A stretch of 64,000 nucleotides of DNA, taken from assembly GCA_009733715.1 (NCBI GenBank), contig WMKJ01000004.1, positions 182,093 through 246,092 of the forward strand. The letters are read 5' to 3'. Source of the stretch: Herpomyces periplanetae (lineage: Eukaryota > Ascomycota > Laboulbeniomycetes > Herpomycetales > Herpomycetaceae). Shown piece by piece: positions 10,922 through 25,073 of the stretch (positions are counted from its first letter, which is position 1; every line of letters starts with the position of its first letter). The translations under genes were made by a program, and so were the position numbers. The notes under the pieces are model-generated. The model had not been told where the DNA came from. It made no database searches and saw only the letters and a program-made list of their open reading frames with translations.

Positions 10922-12535
10922 CCTTGCAAGTTCGATTAGCAGCCGGATGGGCTAACATAATAATCAGACGAAGAATTTTGAGTGTGTAGGCGAAGCGAGG
11001 CCACTGATAGAAGGAACAAATTAACTGGAAACGATATTTCTGTCAAAGTTAGACTGAATTATGAAGCTTTAAGTTCTAAAGACCAGGAAAATTTTACTTT
11101 AAAGGTAGTTATCCCTGATCAAAATGTGGAGTAATATGCAGAAATCCGGTGGTTTATGTGAAATAATTTATTTTTCATGAAAATGGTAAAATTTGTGCAA
11201 AAAGGCAGCATGGAAATCCCGTTACGTAATATACTCTTGTGCCGGCATGCCGAAACGGTCTTTTGGGGGCATGTTTGACGGCAAGGTTATCGGGTTTCAT
11301 GGGCCGTTTCGACCCGATAGGGAACGTGAGGCGGAAAGTGTATGTTCGGCATTTCTTGTGGTTTGAAAATTGGCGGAGTGGACGAGTTGGGTTTTACGAT
11401 TTATATAAGGTATAATATGCGAATGCACTTGGATATGATGCATGATGGTTTTTTGACAACTCGTGTCGTGTTTTAACGGGGGAGTATTTATGGATGCATC
11501 ACAAATCAAGTAATATTGATACCTATGATCAACCAAATGGGTATGCCGGATTAGTCGTACATCAGCGAACAAGAAAGGCGATACATATACGTATAAAATG
11601 ATAAACTTACTGCCATGAATAAACAACACATCGCAACATAAGGACTTAGACGTTCGCCTATTCGAGCACACTTCCAAAAAAATCCCACTAGGACACTAAT
11701 TGAAGTAAAGTTGTGAGGTCAATCACATTCATGTATGCATGAGCTCATTTACATAAAAGATTTCACTGTAATGGCAAAAGTATATTCGCTTACTGGTGCT
11801 TATTTCGGTCCATAATCCCCGGAAAATGAAAGTGTACATATGTACTAGTGCACGTTGTTAAAAGTATTACCAGTAGAAGAGATTTAAAGTTAAATATTGC
11901 CGTCTAATTTTGTTAGTTAAAGTGAAATATGTAGGTATAGGAAAAATATAAATTGAAAACAAGGCAACATCTAGATTAAGTAAAAAGGGAAAAATATATT
12001 AACGTATTGCTGAACACTAACCATTTTAATCCAATATATGTGGCATATAAAAAGATTCTGCAACAAGTAGATAATTAACACAAAAAAATTTCTGTCAACG
12101 AAACTTTCACTTCACGAAGTGCTCTCGGTACGCTAATTTTTCCAACTTTCACGTCCAAATCACGTGTTCCGGAAAATTGTTATTCCGATCGATTGGGATC
12201 GTGGGCTTCGGGCCAAGTTGGGTATTGGGATGGTGATGGAGAAGAGGATGTTGGATTAAAAATATTCGACAGGTTTTGTCGGAAGAACGTGAATTATTTA
12301 TTCGCGTTTTGATTTTTGGAGTTATACACGTCGTTTTATGCTTTGTTCCATAGAATTTTATCCGTTGGCGCAGAAAACTTCATAGTCGAGCAATTTTCCT
12401 GGTCATGTTGTTACTACTTATTCAATTTGAATAACCTTCCCTGACGAAATCGATCGAGCTGTTGCTTATTGTTTTGTCAAAAAAGAACTTCACTTTCTCT
12501 ACGCTAAGTGTAGCTCGATTATATCCAACTTCATC
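10922..12535. other. Divergent promoter region, AHC1-like / MCP2
   Basis: About 1.6 kb between two outward-facing genes. It is AT-rich with no supported ORF; the 126-codon minus ORF at 11297-11677 has no recognisable content. An E-box CACGTG lies at 12161-12166, about 370 bp before the MCP2 start. Confidence 0.6.
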
Positions 12536-14423
12536 ATGTGCTCAATTTCAAAATTTGCATTGACTAATGGTCGAGTGCTTAATCCGCATATTCGACTATT
12601 TTCCCATTCCCCATCGCGGCGAGCAGTTAACTTAATATACTTAAAATTGGGCACAATAGTGCATCCAAAATTCCCACGCATTCATGGGTCGTATATGCGA
12701 CAGTTTAGGTTTACGTTAAATCGAAATTCTCATCGGTTAACATTTACTTCTGCACCCCAACGATCTAGCAAACGTTATACTAAATGGATTATCGTTATTG
12801 CATTATCAATAGTTACTCTGACTTATTACTGGAAAGAGATTAAGCATACGTTCATTGCTTCCCAAAGGTCATTTCGCGTACTCAAAACCTTAACAATATG
12901 CATTATCGAGTTAGTTTACCCTCACACTGTCACTTGTTGCATTTTTAGAGATTTCTGAACCAAACTACTAATTTTGAACTTACCCTAGTTATCGTAAAAC
13001 ACTCGAAAAAAAAGTCAACCTACCTCCAGCTGAGTATAATGCCCTTCTTAAACAATGCCATAAACGTTGTGCCGAACGGACGCTCATTACACTGGAACAG
13101 AATGGATCGGTTTTCATTAAATTAGGTCAACATTTGAGTAGTTTGAAGTACCTTTTGCCCAATGAATGGTGTGATACGTTTATTCCACTCCAGGATAACT
13201 GTCCAGTGTCCTCTTTTGAGTCAATTGAAACAATGATTTTGAATGATACGGGTAAGCCATGGACTGAATTCTTTTCGGAAATTGAACAAGTGCCGATCGG
13301 GGCAGCATCATTAGCCCAAGTTCACCGAGCTTCACTTAAGGATACGGGGGAGAAAGTGGCCGTTAAATTGCAACATCCAGCACTGGATGAATGGATCCCA
13401 TTAGACTTGTGCCTCACACGATTTATATTCAACTCCATTAAAAAATGGTTTCCCGAGTACGACCTTATGTGGCTATCGGATGAAATGGAAGTTTCATTAC
13501 CTCAGGAGTTGAATTTTACAATTGAGGCGTCTAACGCAGAGCGTATGCGTGCACATTTTGCTCAGATCCCCGATATACCCATTATAATACCCAAAGTTTG
13601 CTGGGCCAAACGGCGTATACTGGTAATGGAATACATTGCGGGACACCGACCGGATGATATAAAATACTTAGATGGGAATGGCATTAATCGTGAGGAGTTG
13701 TCGGCAGTATTGGCTCGAGTATTTGATGAAATGATTTTTGGATTTGATGCGCCACTTCACTGCGATCCTCATGGTGGAAATTTAGCTACGCGGTATAATC
13801 CCAGTCGTAAAGCAAGATGGTTCGGGCGAAATGGCTATAATTTTGATATTATTCTTTATGATCATGGTTTATATCGTGATATTCCACGATCTTTGCGCGT
13901 AAGTTATGCGGGACTATGGTTAAGTTTACTTTCGGCAGATGAAGATGGGATGCGAAAGTGGGCGGAGAAAGTTTCGGGTATACGAGATGAACAATTCCCA
14001 GTATTTATGAGCGCTATTACGGGACGTGAGTTTGGGGCAGTTCGACGTGGTGTTAAATATTCTGTTCACTCAAATGCTGAACGAGAAGCTATCACGGAGG
14101 CTTTGGGAGATGGATTATTACCGGTATTGGTTCAAATGCTGGGACGAGTACCTCGTGTACTGTTGTTAATTCTCAAGACGAATGATTTGATTCGATCATT
14201 GGATTTATCATTACAAACATCACGCGGGTATATTCGAAATTTTCTCATTTTACGTATGTATGCATCTCGAACGATATTTCTTGACGAATTAGAAGCATTT
14301 CGTCAACAGCCATGGTGGTCAAAGCACTGCTTCACTATGATCTTATCATGGCTAAGACTTGTTCATACACGTTTAATACTCCGGGCATACGAATGGCACT
14401 TAATACCTGTATGGTTAGTTTAG
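12536..14423 (+). CDS. MCP2: Mitochondrial UbiB/ABC1 kinase-like protein (Mcp2/Cqd2, ADCK1 type)
   Basis: Exons 12536-12909 and 12989-14423 encode 602 residues. The 79-nt intron starts GTTAGT, has a TACTAAT-type branch and ends CCCTAG; splicing creates IIDYRKTL, the expected family block. A basic N-terminus (mitochondrial-targeting-like) precedes a membrane segment near 83-99 (KWIIVIALSIVTLTYYW). UbiB-family hallmarks follow: the KxGQ motif in FIKLGQ (169-172), the Ala-rich loop GAASLAQVHRA, VAVKLQHP, the QELNFTIEASNAERM block, and a catalytic-loop motif HCDPHGGN. The metal-binding motif reads DHG (LYDHGLY), which is typical of the ADCK1/Mcp2 branch rather than DFG. Yeast Mcp2 (Cqd2) resides in the mitochondrial inner membrane and affects coenzyme Q distribution and lipid homeostasis. 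Whether it phosphorylates anything is not known from sequence. Confidence 0.9.
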
Positions 14424-15572
14424 CTAGATGAAAGAATTGCGGTTTGCGATTTAATTATTTGATAAATTTTACACATTTACACGGTATAATAAAGATTTTT
14501 TAGCGACGGTAGCAATGATGTTCAAGCATTTTAAATGTATGATAACATGGATTGTGAATACCAAGAGAGGTTTAGTATACCTAGGAAGTCACCTATTGCC
14601 TGGTTCAAATCATACAGTGTGCAGTACAACTTGAAACGAAGTTAATTGATAGATCAGCATTATAAAGATTAAACAGATAATATTTAATATTAAAGTCCGT
14701 GTAAATGATTCTGCATATTCAACTAAAACATAAAATCCCATCACGAAATATTACCAAAATAGGAAAGTCATGTGATATGTTGGACGGGGAGGAAAGATAG
14801 TTTAGTACAAAATGATTTTCAAGGATAATTCAAGGTAAAGAGAATTAACTGAAGGATCAAAGATTGATGAGACTTTAGTAACTAAAGTAAATAACATAGA
14901 AACCTTATGCCATAACATTTCTTCCCTAGTTTTCCCTTTACTTTCTTTCCCTCTACCTTCCCCTCACCTCGTCTGTCCTGGCCCGGCCCGACCTCGCATG
15001 GGTCACGTGACCACAGCGAACCGGTGTGCACAGCCACATTTCCGCCACAGTTGCGGGAGCAACAACGAAGCGCCGAAGAAGACGACCGATCATGTGACAA
15101 TCCCTGGAGTTGAGGAAGTAAGTTAATCCGGTCCGTCACGCAAGGATTTCGAGCCAAAAGCGGCAAATTTTGGCAATGGAGAAACTTGCAAGATACAACT
15201 CTTTTATTTTATCTTTATTCAACCTTTTTGTAAGGGCATTTTGTAAGGGAGCAGGCTAGTTATCGCGGCGGTATTGTTCCCTTCAAATTTAACAGTTCAC
15301 CTTGGAAAAATAGCACTTTTCTACTTCTGTTTGTACGTGGGTATTTAACAAATTGTATGGAGGAAGTGTGGCAACATCTATTTTATCTACTTTCAAGCTA
15401 AAAGTAGCTTGAGATATATCCATTAATATTATTTCACATCGTATTCACAGTTTCTTCATTTCAAAAGGTTTTACATCACTATACTTGCCCGCAAAATTAC
15501 GCTTTGGTTCCATTACCTGACTTAGTGCTTCGGTTACTGTAAAACTCGCCTTTGTTGCGCGTTTTCAGCACC
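14424..15572. other. Intergenic region upstream of RSP5
   Basis: About 1.15 kb of AT-rich DNA. The 94-codon minus ORF at 14882-15166 has no recognisable content. A short GC-richer patch (about 14940-15130) contains the palindrome GGTCACGTGACC at 15001-15012. Confidence 0.6.
15001..15012. promoter_or_regulatory. 12-bp palindromic E-box upstream of RSP5
   Basis: GGTCACGTGACC is a perfect 12-bp palindrome around a CACGTG core, about 560 bp before the RSP5 ATG. It resembles the strongest class of Cbf1/USF-type bHLH sites (RTCACGTGAY). Binding is inferred. Confidence 0.5.
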
Positions 15573-19175
<3,603 letters not shown>

Positions 19176-19631
19176 TTCCATTGAAATGGTATACACCGAT
19201 TCATGGGTGTACGGTCTTGTGGTCTTGGTCGTCATCATTTTTATCGCCAATTCAATACTCTGAGATAATTTACCGTCGTTATACAAAGATTGAAGCCCAT
19301 GATTGACGGTCAATCAATTGGCCAGGTTTATCTTGGAATCTCAATGATCATGTTTTCAGCGATTACTTCTACCGTCAATTTTATTCATGTCATTGTAGAA
19401 TTTTCCAACAACTTTTCTCAGGTTCATTATCGTCATCAGGTCAATTCATTTTGTCAAGCATCCTTAATCCCGGCCTCCAATAAAAAGCCGAGCTTGCCAA
19501 TACAATATATACATGGAATTGAATATTTGATGAATTGTCATTATAATCATCAAGGCCTGTGCATGATGGTCAAAGCTTGAAAAGGAAAAAAACCGTTATA
19601 AAACGACTTATCTCCTATACTTATTTCACTA
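19176..19631. other. Convergent intergenic region, RSP5 / F-box-like A
   Basis: 456 bp of AT-rich DNA between two converging genes. The short ORFs across it have no recognisable content. Confidence 0.6.
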
Positions 19632-21368
19632 CTACAAACATTTGGACTTGTCCTTCCACAATGTTAAATATGAACCAGGAGCAAAAATTACACGTTGCTC
19701 AGCTTTTCCATGATTTGTATAACAATTGTTTATTTCTGCTCGTTTCCTCTTGCATTTTCCTCGAGCTAATTTATCGCATACTACGGATACTGAAGGCCGT
19801 TGCTTCTGTTGATTTAACTGTTGCATTGATTCATCAAGACAAAAATGTTCACCGTCAACCACGGAAAAAAAGTTTTCCAAATGAGTGAAATACTGAAAAA
19901 AATCGTCAACTGAATGAGTCCATGAGATAACACGCCTTCCCCATAGTCCATCAAAATCAACCACGCCAATCCAGAATAAAGATTCATCGCTTTCCAGTCG
20001 CATATGCAAAAGAAATTCATTATTCTCGTATGATACAGGATACGATCTTGTTTTGTTCCTTATTGGAGAATTATCCTGATCATCTCTTATAAATAGTGTA
20101 CCGGAGAATTTGGAACGATAACTTGGATTTCGAAAAGTTGAACCATCAGAAACATGAATATCCCATATCGATGTAGTTAACTCGTAGGGATCCGACTGAG
20201 TAGTAAATGATCCAACGGGCTTTGCAAATTTTTCAATGAATCCTTGACACTGATAAAATTTTCCTCGACTGTTCAAAACTGGTGAAACCTGTTTTTTACA
20301 TTGGAGGGTTAATGATCGAAAGCAAAAACTGTTAACCTCATCAAGAATAGTTCGATCTACACGACTCAAGTTAAAAATTCGTTTAGCATTAAATGGCGTA
20401 TCGGGAAACGCAGCTTCAAGGCCAAGTGGTGTTGGTATAGTTAAGGGTACTTGCTGCTCATCAGCTACGAAAAATGTTCTATTCTGTTCGACTCCCATCC
20501 ATGATCCCGTAACAATATAATCTTCACTTTTAACACGATTCATCACACTCGTCAAAATCTCACGATACACTTCGATAGCTGGAGAAAACGGCTGTGGAAT
20601 GCATAACCATTGAAATGGATTGGAGAACATATAAGGGAAAGGTGGTGGAAAGTGAACCATCATATCTTCATCGAACAACTTCCAACAATGTGGGCTGCGA
20701 ATATATGTGCTAATGGAAACTGAGTCTGGGAAATCCTTACCGGCGCTTTCGTTATGGTGATCAACAAATGTTTTTTCCAAACGAGCTAAAGCTAAATAAT
20801 GTCCGGCCTTGACAATTTCTCGTGGTTCCATCCAACTAAGTCTCATTATCATAGCTTGCAACCACGCTAGACGAACATCATTTGTCGGTTGCTCAAGAAT
20901 CAGTGTTACAGCCCTTGAATTGCGATTCATTATTGCAGGATGTCGTAAAAGCGCACATTGAGGAAACCATGTCATAGCATCTTCAATTTCGCCATCTTTA
21001 AGCTGGCGAGGTGTTCGTTCCGTTGACCATTGTTCCAGTATTCCATCTGCTACAAGATAGGCTCCTAATTCCCGTGCATCATTGCATGATACAAGTGGTG
21101 CTGGCAGATCTTGCCAATTAAATAAACAGTTCCTTGGTCTTCCGTTACCGTTGCGAAATAGCGCTTTCATCACAGATGTCGTCCAAAATATCCTTTCGAT
21201 ACTTTTACTCATAGAGCTTAATAACAATCCGTCTTCAATCCGACACAGCGTTAATGTCTCCTGCATTATCTCTGCGGGGAGGATTCCCAAGTATCCTAAG
21301 TTTTGCTTTGCTTGACCCATTCGTGCCTTGCCGTAATATTTTTTCGTACCCATGTGATAATTTATCAT
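19632..21368 (-). CDS. F-box-like protein A, paralogue of the gene at 22766-24178
   Basis: Taking the first in-frame ATG at 21368 gives 578 residues; the open frame extends 18 codons upstream but only to a GTG. An F-box-like helix-rich segment near the N-terminus (GILPAEIMQETLTLCRIEDG, then RIFW) is followed by blocks shared with the paralogue: NGNGRP, W-F/L-PQCALL-x-HPA, a WLQ-x-MI-x-RLS segment, then a C-terminal block WIGVVDFDGLWGRRVISW and a closing PGSYLTLWK. F-box proteins usually bind Skp1 and select substrates for SCF ubiquitin ligases; the C-terminal FDGLW region is the likely recognition module, but its ligand is unknown. Compared with the paralogue it carries about 65 extra residues between the FDGLW block and the final LWK, rich in Lys, Arg and Gln. 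The F-box call is moderate; the kinship with the neighbour is strong. Confidence 0.7.
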   Translation of the reverse strand: MINYHMGTKKYYGKARMGQAKQNLGYLGILPAEIMQETLTLCRIEDGLLLSSMSKSIERIFWTTSVMKALFRNGNGRPRNCLFNWQDLPAPLVSCNDARELGAYLVADGILEQWSTERTPRQLKDGEIEDAMTWFPQCALLRHPAIMNRNSRAVTLILEQPTNDVRLAWLQAMIMRLSWMEPREIVKAGHYLALARLEKTFVDHHNESAGKDFPDSVSISTYIRSPHCWKLFDEDMMVHFPPPFPYMFSNPFQWLCIPQPFSPAIEVYREILTSVMNRVKSEDYIVTGSWMGVEQNRTFFVADEQQVPLTIPTPLGLEAAFPDTPFNAKRIFNLSRVDRTILDEVNSFCFRSLTLQCKKQVSPVLNSRGKFYQCQGFIEKFAKPVGSFTTQSDPYELTTSIWDIHVSDGSTFRNPSYRSKFSGTLFIRDDQDNSPIRNKTRSYPVSYENNEFLLHMRLESDESLFWIGVVDFDGLWGRRVISWTHSVDDFFQYFTHLENFFSVVDGEHFCLDESMQQLNQQKQRPSVSVVCDKLARGKCKRKRAEINNCYTNHGKAEQRVIFAPGSYLTLWKDKSKCL

Positions 21369-21829
21369 ATTTTCTTTAGTCGCTGTCCTCTTTGAATATG
21401 ATTCTTGACTTGGATTATCCACTTTTGCGTAAATCCAAGTATAATTTCATTTATCTACGTTCTCATCCGTGTTAGGAAGTTTTGGCAGGACTTTCTTTAG
21501 ATGTTCGCTTAACAGTTGTAATCCCGAGTGGTGCCTTTACCAAATTGACGAGCGGGGGAAATGTCTGTAGGTCAATGTACCCCTCCCCTCCTCATTAGTA
21601 TAGTGCATCGTGAGACTATTGTTTGTAAACGAACAACCAAGTTAGTTCGGCCCGGACTACTCAATGCAACCGAGGTAATTTTGCAAGCTTCAAGAGAGCA
21701 GAGTACAGTAAAAAATTAAGTGGATATGTATATATGATTATCCCAGTCATTGACTGGTATTTTATGTATACAAGTTAAAGTGCAGGCAAAAATGTGTGGA
21801 TGTTTATATTGGAATAATTAATGGCAAGA
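21369..21829. other. Intergenic region between GRX5 and F-box-like A
   Basis: 461 bp; GRX5's 3' end faces the start of F-box-like A (both minus strand). No ORF or motif of note. Confidence 0.6.
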
Positions 21830-22237
21830 TCATTGACGAGGTGAGTTTGGAATAATGTGTTTATCGCGAAACAATTTTGCGAGAGAACCATCTTTAAACA
21901 TAGTATACACGATATCACAACCACCAATGAATTCCCCATCGACGTAGAGTTGAGGTATAGTTTGCCAGTCTGCGTATTCCTTGATACCCGAGCGTAGCGC
22001 GGGGTCGGTAAGAACGTTAACCGTCGTTAAGCATGTGGAATCGACACCTTGGGCGTGCAACAGCTGTACGACGGCTCGTGAGAATCCACAAGCGGGTTCC
22101 CCCGGTGTACCTTTCATAAATAAAACAATACGTCCACTCGCGAGGGTACGTTCAATATTCGCTCGAACCTCCTGACTCAAGCTCCGCCATTGTAAATTTC
22201 CTCCTCTCCCCTTTACCTTGCTCCACGCTCCTCGCAT
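21830..22237 (-). CDS. GRX5: Mitochondrial monothiol glutaredoxin Grx5
   Basis: A single exon of 135 residues from the ATG at 22237. The monothiol active site CGFS is at residues 50-53 within MKGTPGEPACGFSRAVV. The glutathione-binding elements WQTIPQLYVDGEFIGGCDIV follow, and the fold ends after LAKLFRDKHII. Grx5 binds a glutathione-ligated 2Fe-2S cluster and passes it from the mitochondrial ISC scaffold to acceptor proteins. The first 20 residues are basic and lack acids, fitting a mitochondrial presequence, although it is short. A GTAAAG directly after codon 7 could be a splice donor, but the frame stays open and unspliced reading gives a normal length. It sits between two paralogous F-box-like genes on the same strand. 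Confidence 0.93.
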   Translation of the reverse strand: MRGAWSKVKGRGGNLQWRSLSQEVRANIERTLASGRIVLFMKGTPGEPACGFSRAVVQLLHAQGVDSTCLTTVNVLTDPALRSGIKEYADWQTIPQLYVDGEFIGGCDIVYTMFKDGSLAKLFRDKHIIPNSPRQ

Positions 22238-22765
22238 CCGGTACAGATTTATCCTTGCCTATCGTAATGGCTCACACGTTTAAACGTTAGCTTTGCACTG
22301 GCCTGTGCCATCCCCTCTTCCCTCTTACTTACGCCTAACATGGTTTGTTTAACTTGAATTTTCAATTTCCCCAAATTTTTATGCCGTTATTCCGCCGTAT
22401 CACGCAAACTGAAGTATCGTCAACAACTATCCCCGCGCTGCTTCATTCTCCCTTGCACGCTTCAGCCGGCAAAATTCACTTCGCAAGCCAAACTCCATTC
22501 AGCGTCACGTGTTCAGCCTCGGGGTTGTTTTAAACAGAAGGGGAAGAGTGGTTCGTGGCATCGTTAATTGTACACGATGGTTAAACGTTTGAATTATTTA
22601 ATGAACGTAAAATATTCTACAATACTAGACTAAATGAATATACATGACCGCGTGCACGTTGGCTTATTCGAGCTTACCTGGGTGGATGCTGGACAAGAGG
22701 GTCGAGGAGGGGAAAACTTTGTGAACTGTCCTATCTGTCCACGGACAAGCCCATTCTTTATAGTG
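22238..22765. other. GRX5 upstream region
   Basis: 528 bp between the GRX5 start and the stop of F-box-like B. It contains an E-box CACGTG at 22506-22511 (GTCACGTGT), 269 bp before the GRX5 ATG. The ORFs at 22630-22948 are overlapping frames without homology that I recognise. Confidence 0.6.
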
Positions 22766-24178
22766 TTATACACGACCGTTCTCCCACGACTTCTTCCAAA
22801 GAATGAGAAATGTACCAGGACAAAAATTAGGCGTAAAACCAACGTGCAAAACATCATCAAATTCACCGGTCCATACGACTTTTCTTGCCCAGAGTCCGTC
22901 AAATTCACATACTCCTGCCCATACCCCGACATTAGCGCCGTATGTTAAGTGGGTAAAAAATTTATTCGAAGAATTAAAGATGTGCATTCGCCCGTTAACA
23001 CTTCGCTCGTTTTGCCATCCGTGTAATGTGTACATGGTTCCTTGGTCATGCTTATCTTCTACTGTTAAATCCAACGTTATACGCGTTAGTGCATCATTGC
23101 GTAAATTTCTTGCACCAATTAACGCCGGGCTATCGTACCCCCGTCCGTCCATGCGTACAGTTGGTCCCACGGGTGGGCATGTTGCCAGATCAAATGGTTC
23201 GTCGAAACCGCCTACAAGGTTATCGTCAATGGAAGCAAAGAATCCACGCTCTTGTATATATCCTGTCCATTCCCCTTGTGTTACATAGTCTGTATGCTTT
23301 ATAAACTGAATTAATGGTTCGTAAACTTTTTCACAGACATCATTGCTAAATGGTACAGGAATATCTACCATTTTGCAAAAAGGTGTTGTTTTAGGAGGCC
23401 CACAAAATTTTAGCATACCGGCTGAGTGGAAATCAACGGATAATTCTGCCGATACTAAAGCTTTAAATGATTCGGTATACGGCGGATCAATTTGTAATTC
23501 ATCATCCTTAAAGTCTATGCAATTGTTAGACTTTAATTTTCCCTTGTAGTTCCATAACTCAACGGGTAAATCCTCACTGCGTAAAGAGTGCCTACGTTGA
23601 AAGGCTAAACGCCGTCCGATACATAACACGCGATAGTCTGTCATATGTGATAGTCTAAGTATTAGCATTTGAAGCCAGCCTTTTTGGGGTGTATCAGCTG
23701 GACTAATAGTAGCAATACACACAGCTTTGGAATCCTCACGTGTAACAGCAGGATGTTGAAGTAATGCACACTGGGGTAACCAAGTTATAAATTTGTTGAG
23801 TTCAGTGACGCTTAAACTTTCACGACCGTATGCTAAACTTGCCGCTTTACTATCCATTAGCGCATAACGTGCCCAAACGTCAACGTTGACACAATCATGT
23901 AGAGGGGGAGGTATGCAGCGAAATACAAACTTTTCCCAGCTTGGTCGTCCATTTCCGTTCTCCAAGACAGCTTTGAAAACTGTTTTACTCCAACAGATAC
24001 GTCGAAATGTTCGATTAACCAAGCAAAGTGCTAGCACATCTTCACATCGGCAAAATCCTACCGTCATGGTTATCAATTCCAGCGGCATCCCTGTAAATCT
24101 TCCTAGATAATTGGTCCTGTCGTGTAAAAGTTGACTATGACTTGTATGATTGTCTTCGACGGATATTAAGTTTGCCAT
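22766..24178 (-). CDS. F-box-like protein B, paralogue of the gene at 19632-21368
   Basis: A single exon of 470 residues from the ATG at 24178. The F-box-like segment is near residues 25-65 (FTGMPLELITMTVGFCRCED, then LCLVNRTFRRICW). Shared landmarks with the paralogue are NGNGRP, WLPQCALLQHPAV, WLQMLILRLS, GEWTGYIQERGFF, WAGVCEFDGLWARKV and the closing PGTFLILWK. Its compact C-terminus lacks the 65-residue insertion of the other copy. A substrate-receptor role in an SCF ligase is the family expectation for F-box proteins; the substrate is unknown. Divergence between the copies is high, so the duplication is old. Confidence 0.72.
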   Translation of the reverse strand: MANLISVEDNHTSHSQLLHDRTNYLGRFTGMPLELITMTVGFCRCEDVLALCLVNRTFRRICWSKTVFKAVLENGNGRPSWEKFVFRCIPPPLHDCVNVDVWARYALMDSKAASLAYGRESLSVTELNKFITWLPQCALLQHPAVTREDSKAVCIATISPADTPQKGWLQMLILRLSHMTDYRVLCIGRRLAFQRRHSLRSEDLPVELWNYKGKLKSNNCIDFKDDELQIDPPYTESFKALVSAELSVDFHSAGMLKFCGPPKTTPFCKMVDIPVPFSNDVCEKVYEPLIQFIKHTDYVTQGEWTGYIQERGFFASIDDNLVGGFDEPFDLATCPPVGPTVRMDGRGYDSPALIGARNLRNDALTRITLDLTVEDKHDQGTMYTLHGWQNERSVNGRMHIFNSSNKFFTHLTYGANVGVWAGVCEFDGLWARKVVWTGEFDDVLHVGFTPNFCPGTFLILWKKSWENGRV

Positions 24179-25073
24179 GTTACATAGTGTAATAATTTGG
24201 TATGCGATTGTGTACCTGGTAGGTCAAGGGGGAGAGATGATGAACTCAACCTTTGAACTAGCGATTAAACTGATGATGATAATAATGCCTTGCTACATAG
24301 GTGAATACGTTGATGCTTTAGGTGCGCCAGCACACTCTTAATTACTTAATGTGTGATATTCAACATACATCCAACCTTTAATCAGTTGTTCTGCACGCAT
24401 GCACACTCTGCGGATGAAGTAAATATATTGCACAGCTAATTTAATAAGTGATTAACTTTGCTCATTTGACTATATAACGATATCAGCATTGTCAATAAGT
24501 CCAAACTGATGGGGAGAGAGAGATGTGACGTGAATCAGAATAAAGCTATACATATGTCTCTTGTATCATGCCCTTAACCAAAACATATTTCACACTTAAA
24601 TAAACATCAATTCTTACCCTTAAAATTTTCTTGCGTATGAATTGTCGCGTCCATTATACCTACACACAAAGTATCTTCAAGTTACCTTTCACCTTAATTA
24701 CACATAAAAAGTTCGCCCTTTCCTGATACTTGATCATGTGACATGGAGGTGGGGTGTGCGCGGGGGAGGAACGTGGTTCGAGTGGAAAGGGAAGGGGAAA
24801 GAAAATGATTAAGTTTATTGGCAGCAGAAAAAAGGGATAAATGAAGAGTTTAACATAAATGTGCCGGAGTAGCTTATTGCAAAAAAAAAGGAAAAAATAA
24901 CCTGTGAACAAGAATTCAGACAAAAAAACGCCCTCTAACAAAATGTAGCAAATAATGAACAACTTCAAATATAAAAAATTTATCTCGCTAAAACACGCCT
25001 GATTGTTCCTACAAAAATAGGGATTCTGACTAATCTGGTTTAATGCAACCGAAAGAAATACCACTTTCCCGAT
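24179..25073. other. Intergenic region between F-box-like B and CRZ1
   Basis: 895 bp, AT-rich. The 134-codon minus ORF at 24660-25064 is hydrophobic, just downstream of the CRZ1 stop, and probably chance sequence in the 3' region. No supported gene. Confidence 0.55.

Noticed and set aside
11297-11677. 126-codon minus ORF between AHC1-like and MCP2
   Set aside because: No known motif, odd composition (many Cys, His and Tyr), and located in a promoter region.
14540-14625. tRNA-like B-box (GGTTCAAATCA)
   Set aside because: No matching A-box or clover-leaf pairing around it. No tRNA gene was convincing anywhere in the window.
14882-15166. 94-codon minus ORF upstream of RSP5
   Set aside because: No family resemblance; coincides with a GC-richer promoter patch.
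22630-22948. Overlapping plus and minus ORFs near the end of F-box-like B
   Set aside because: Other frames of the F-box gene 3' end and its downstream DNA; no homology.
24660-25064. 134-codon hydrophobic minus ORF
   Set aside because: Directly downstream of the CRZ1 stop, AT-rich, Phe/Leu/Ile-biased; looks like 3' non-coding DNA.
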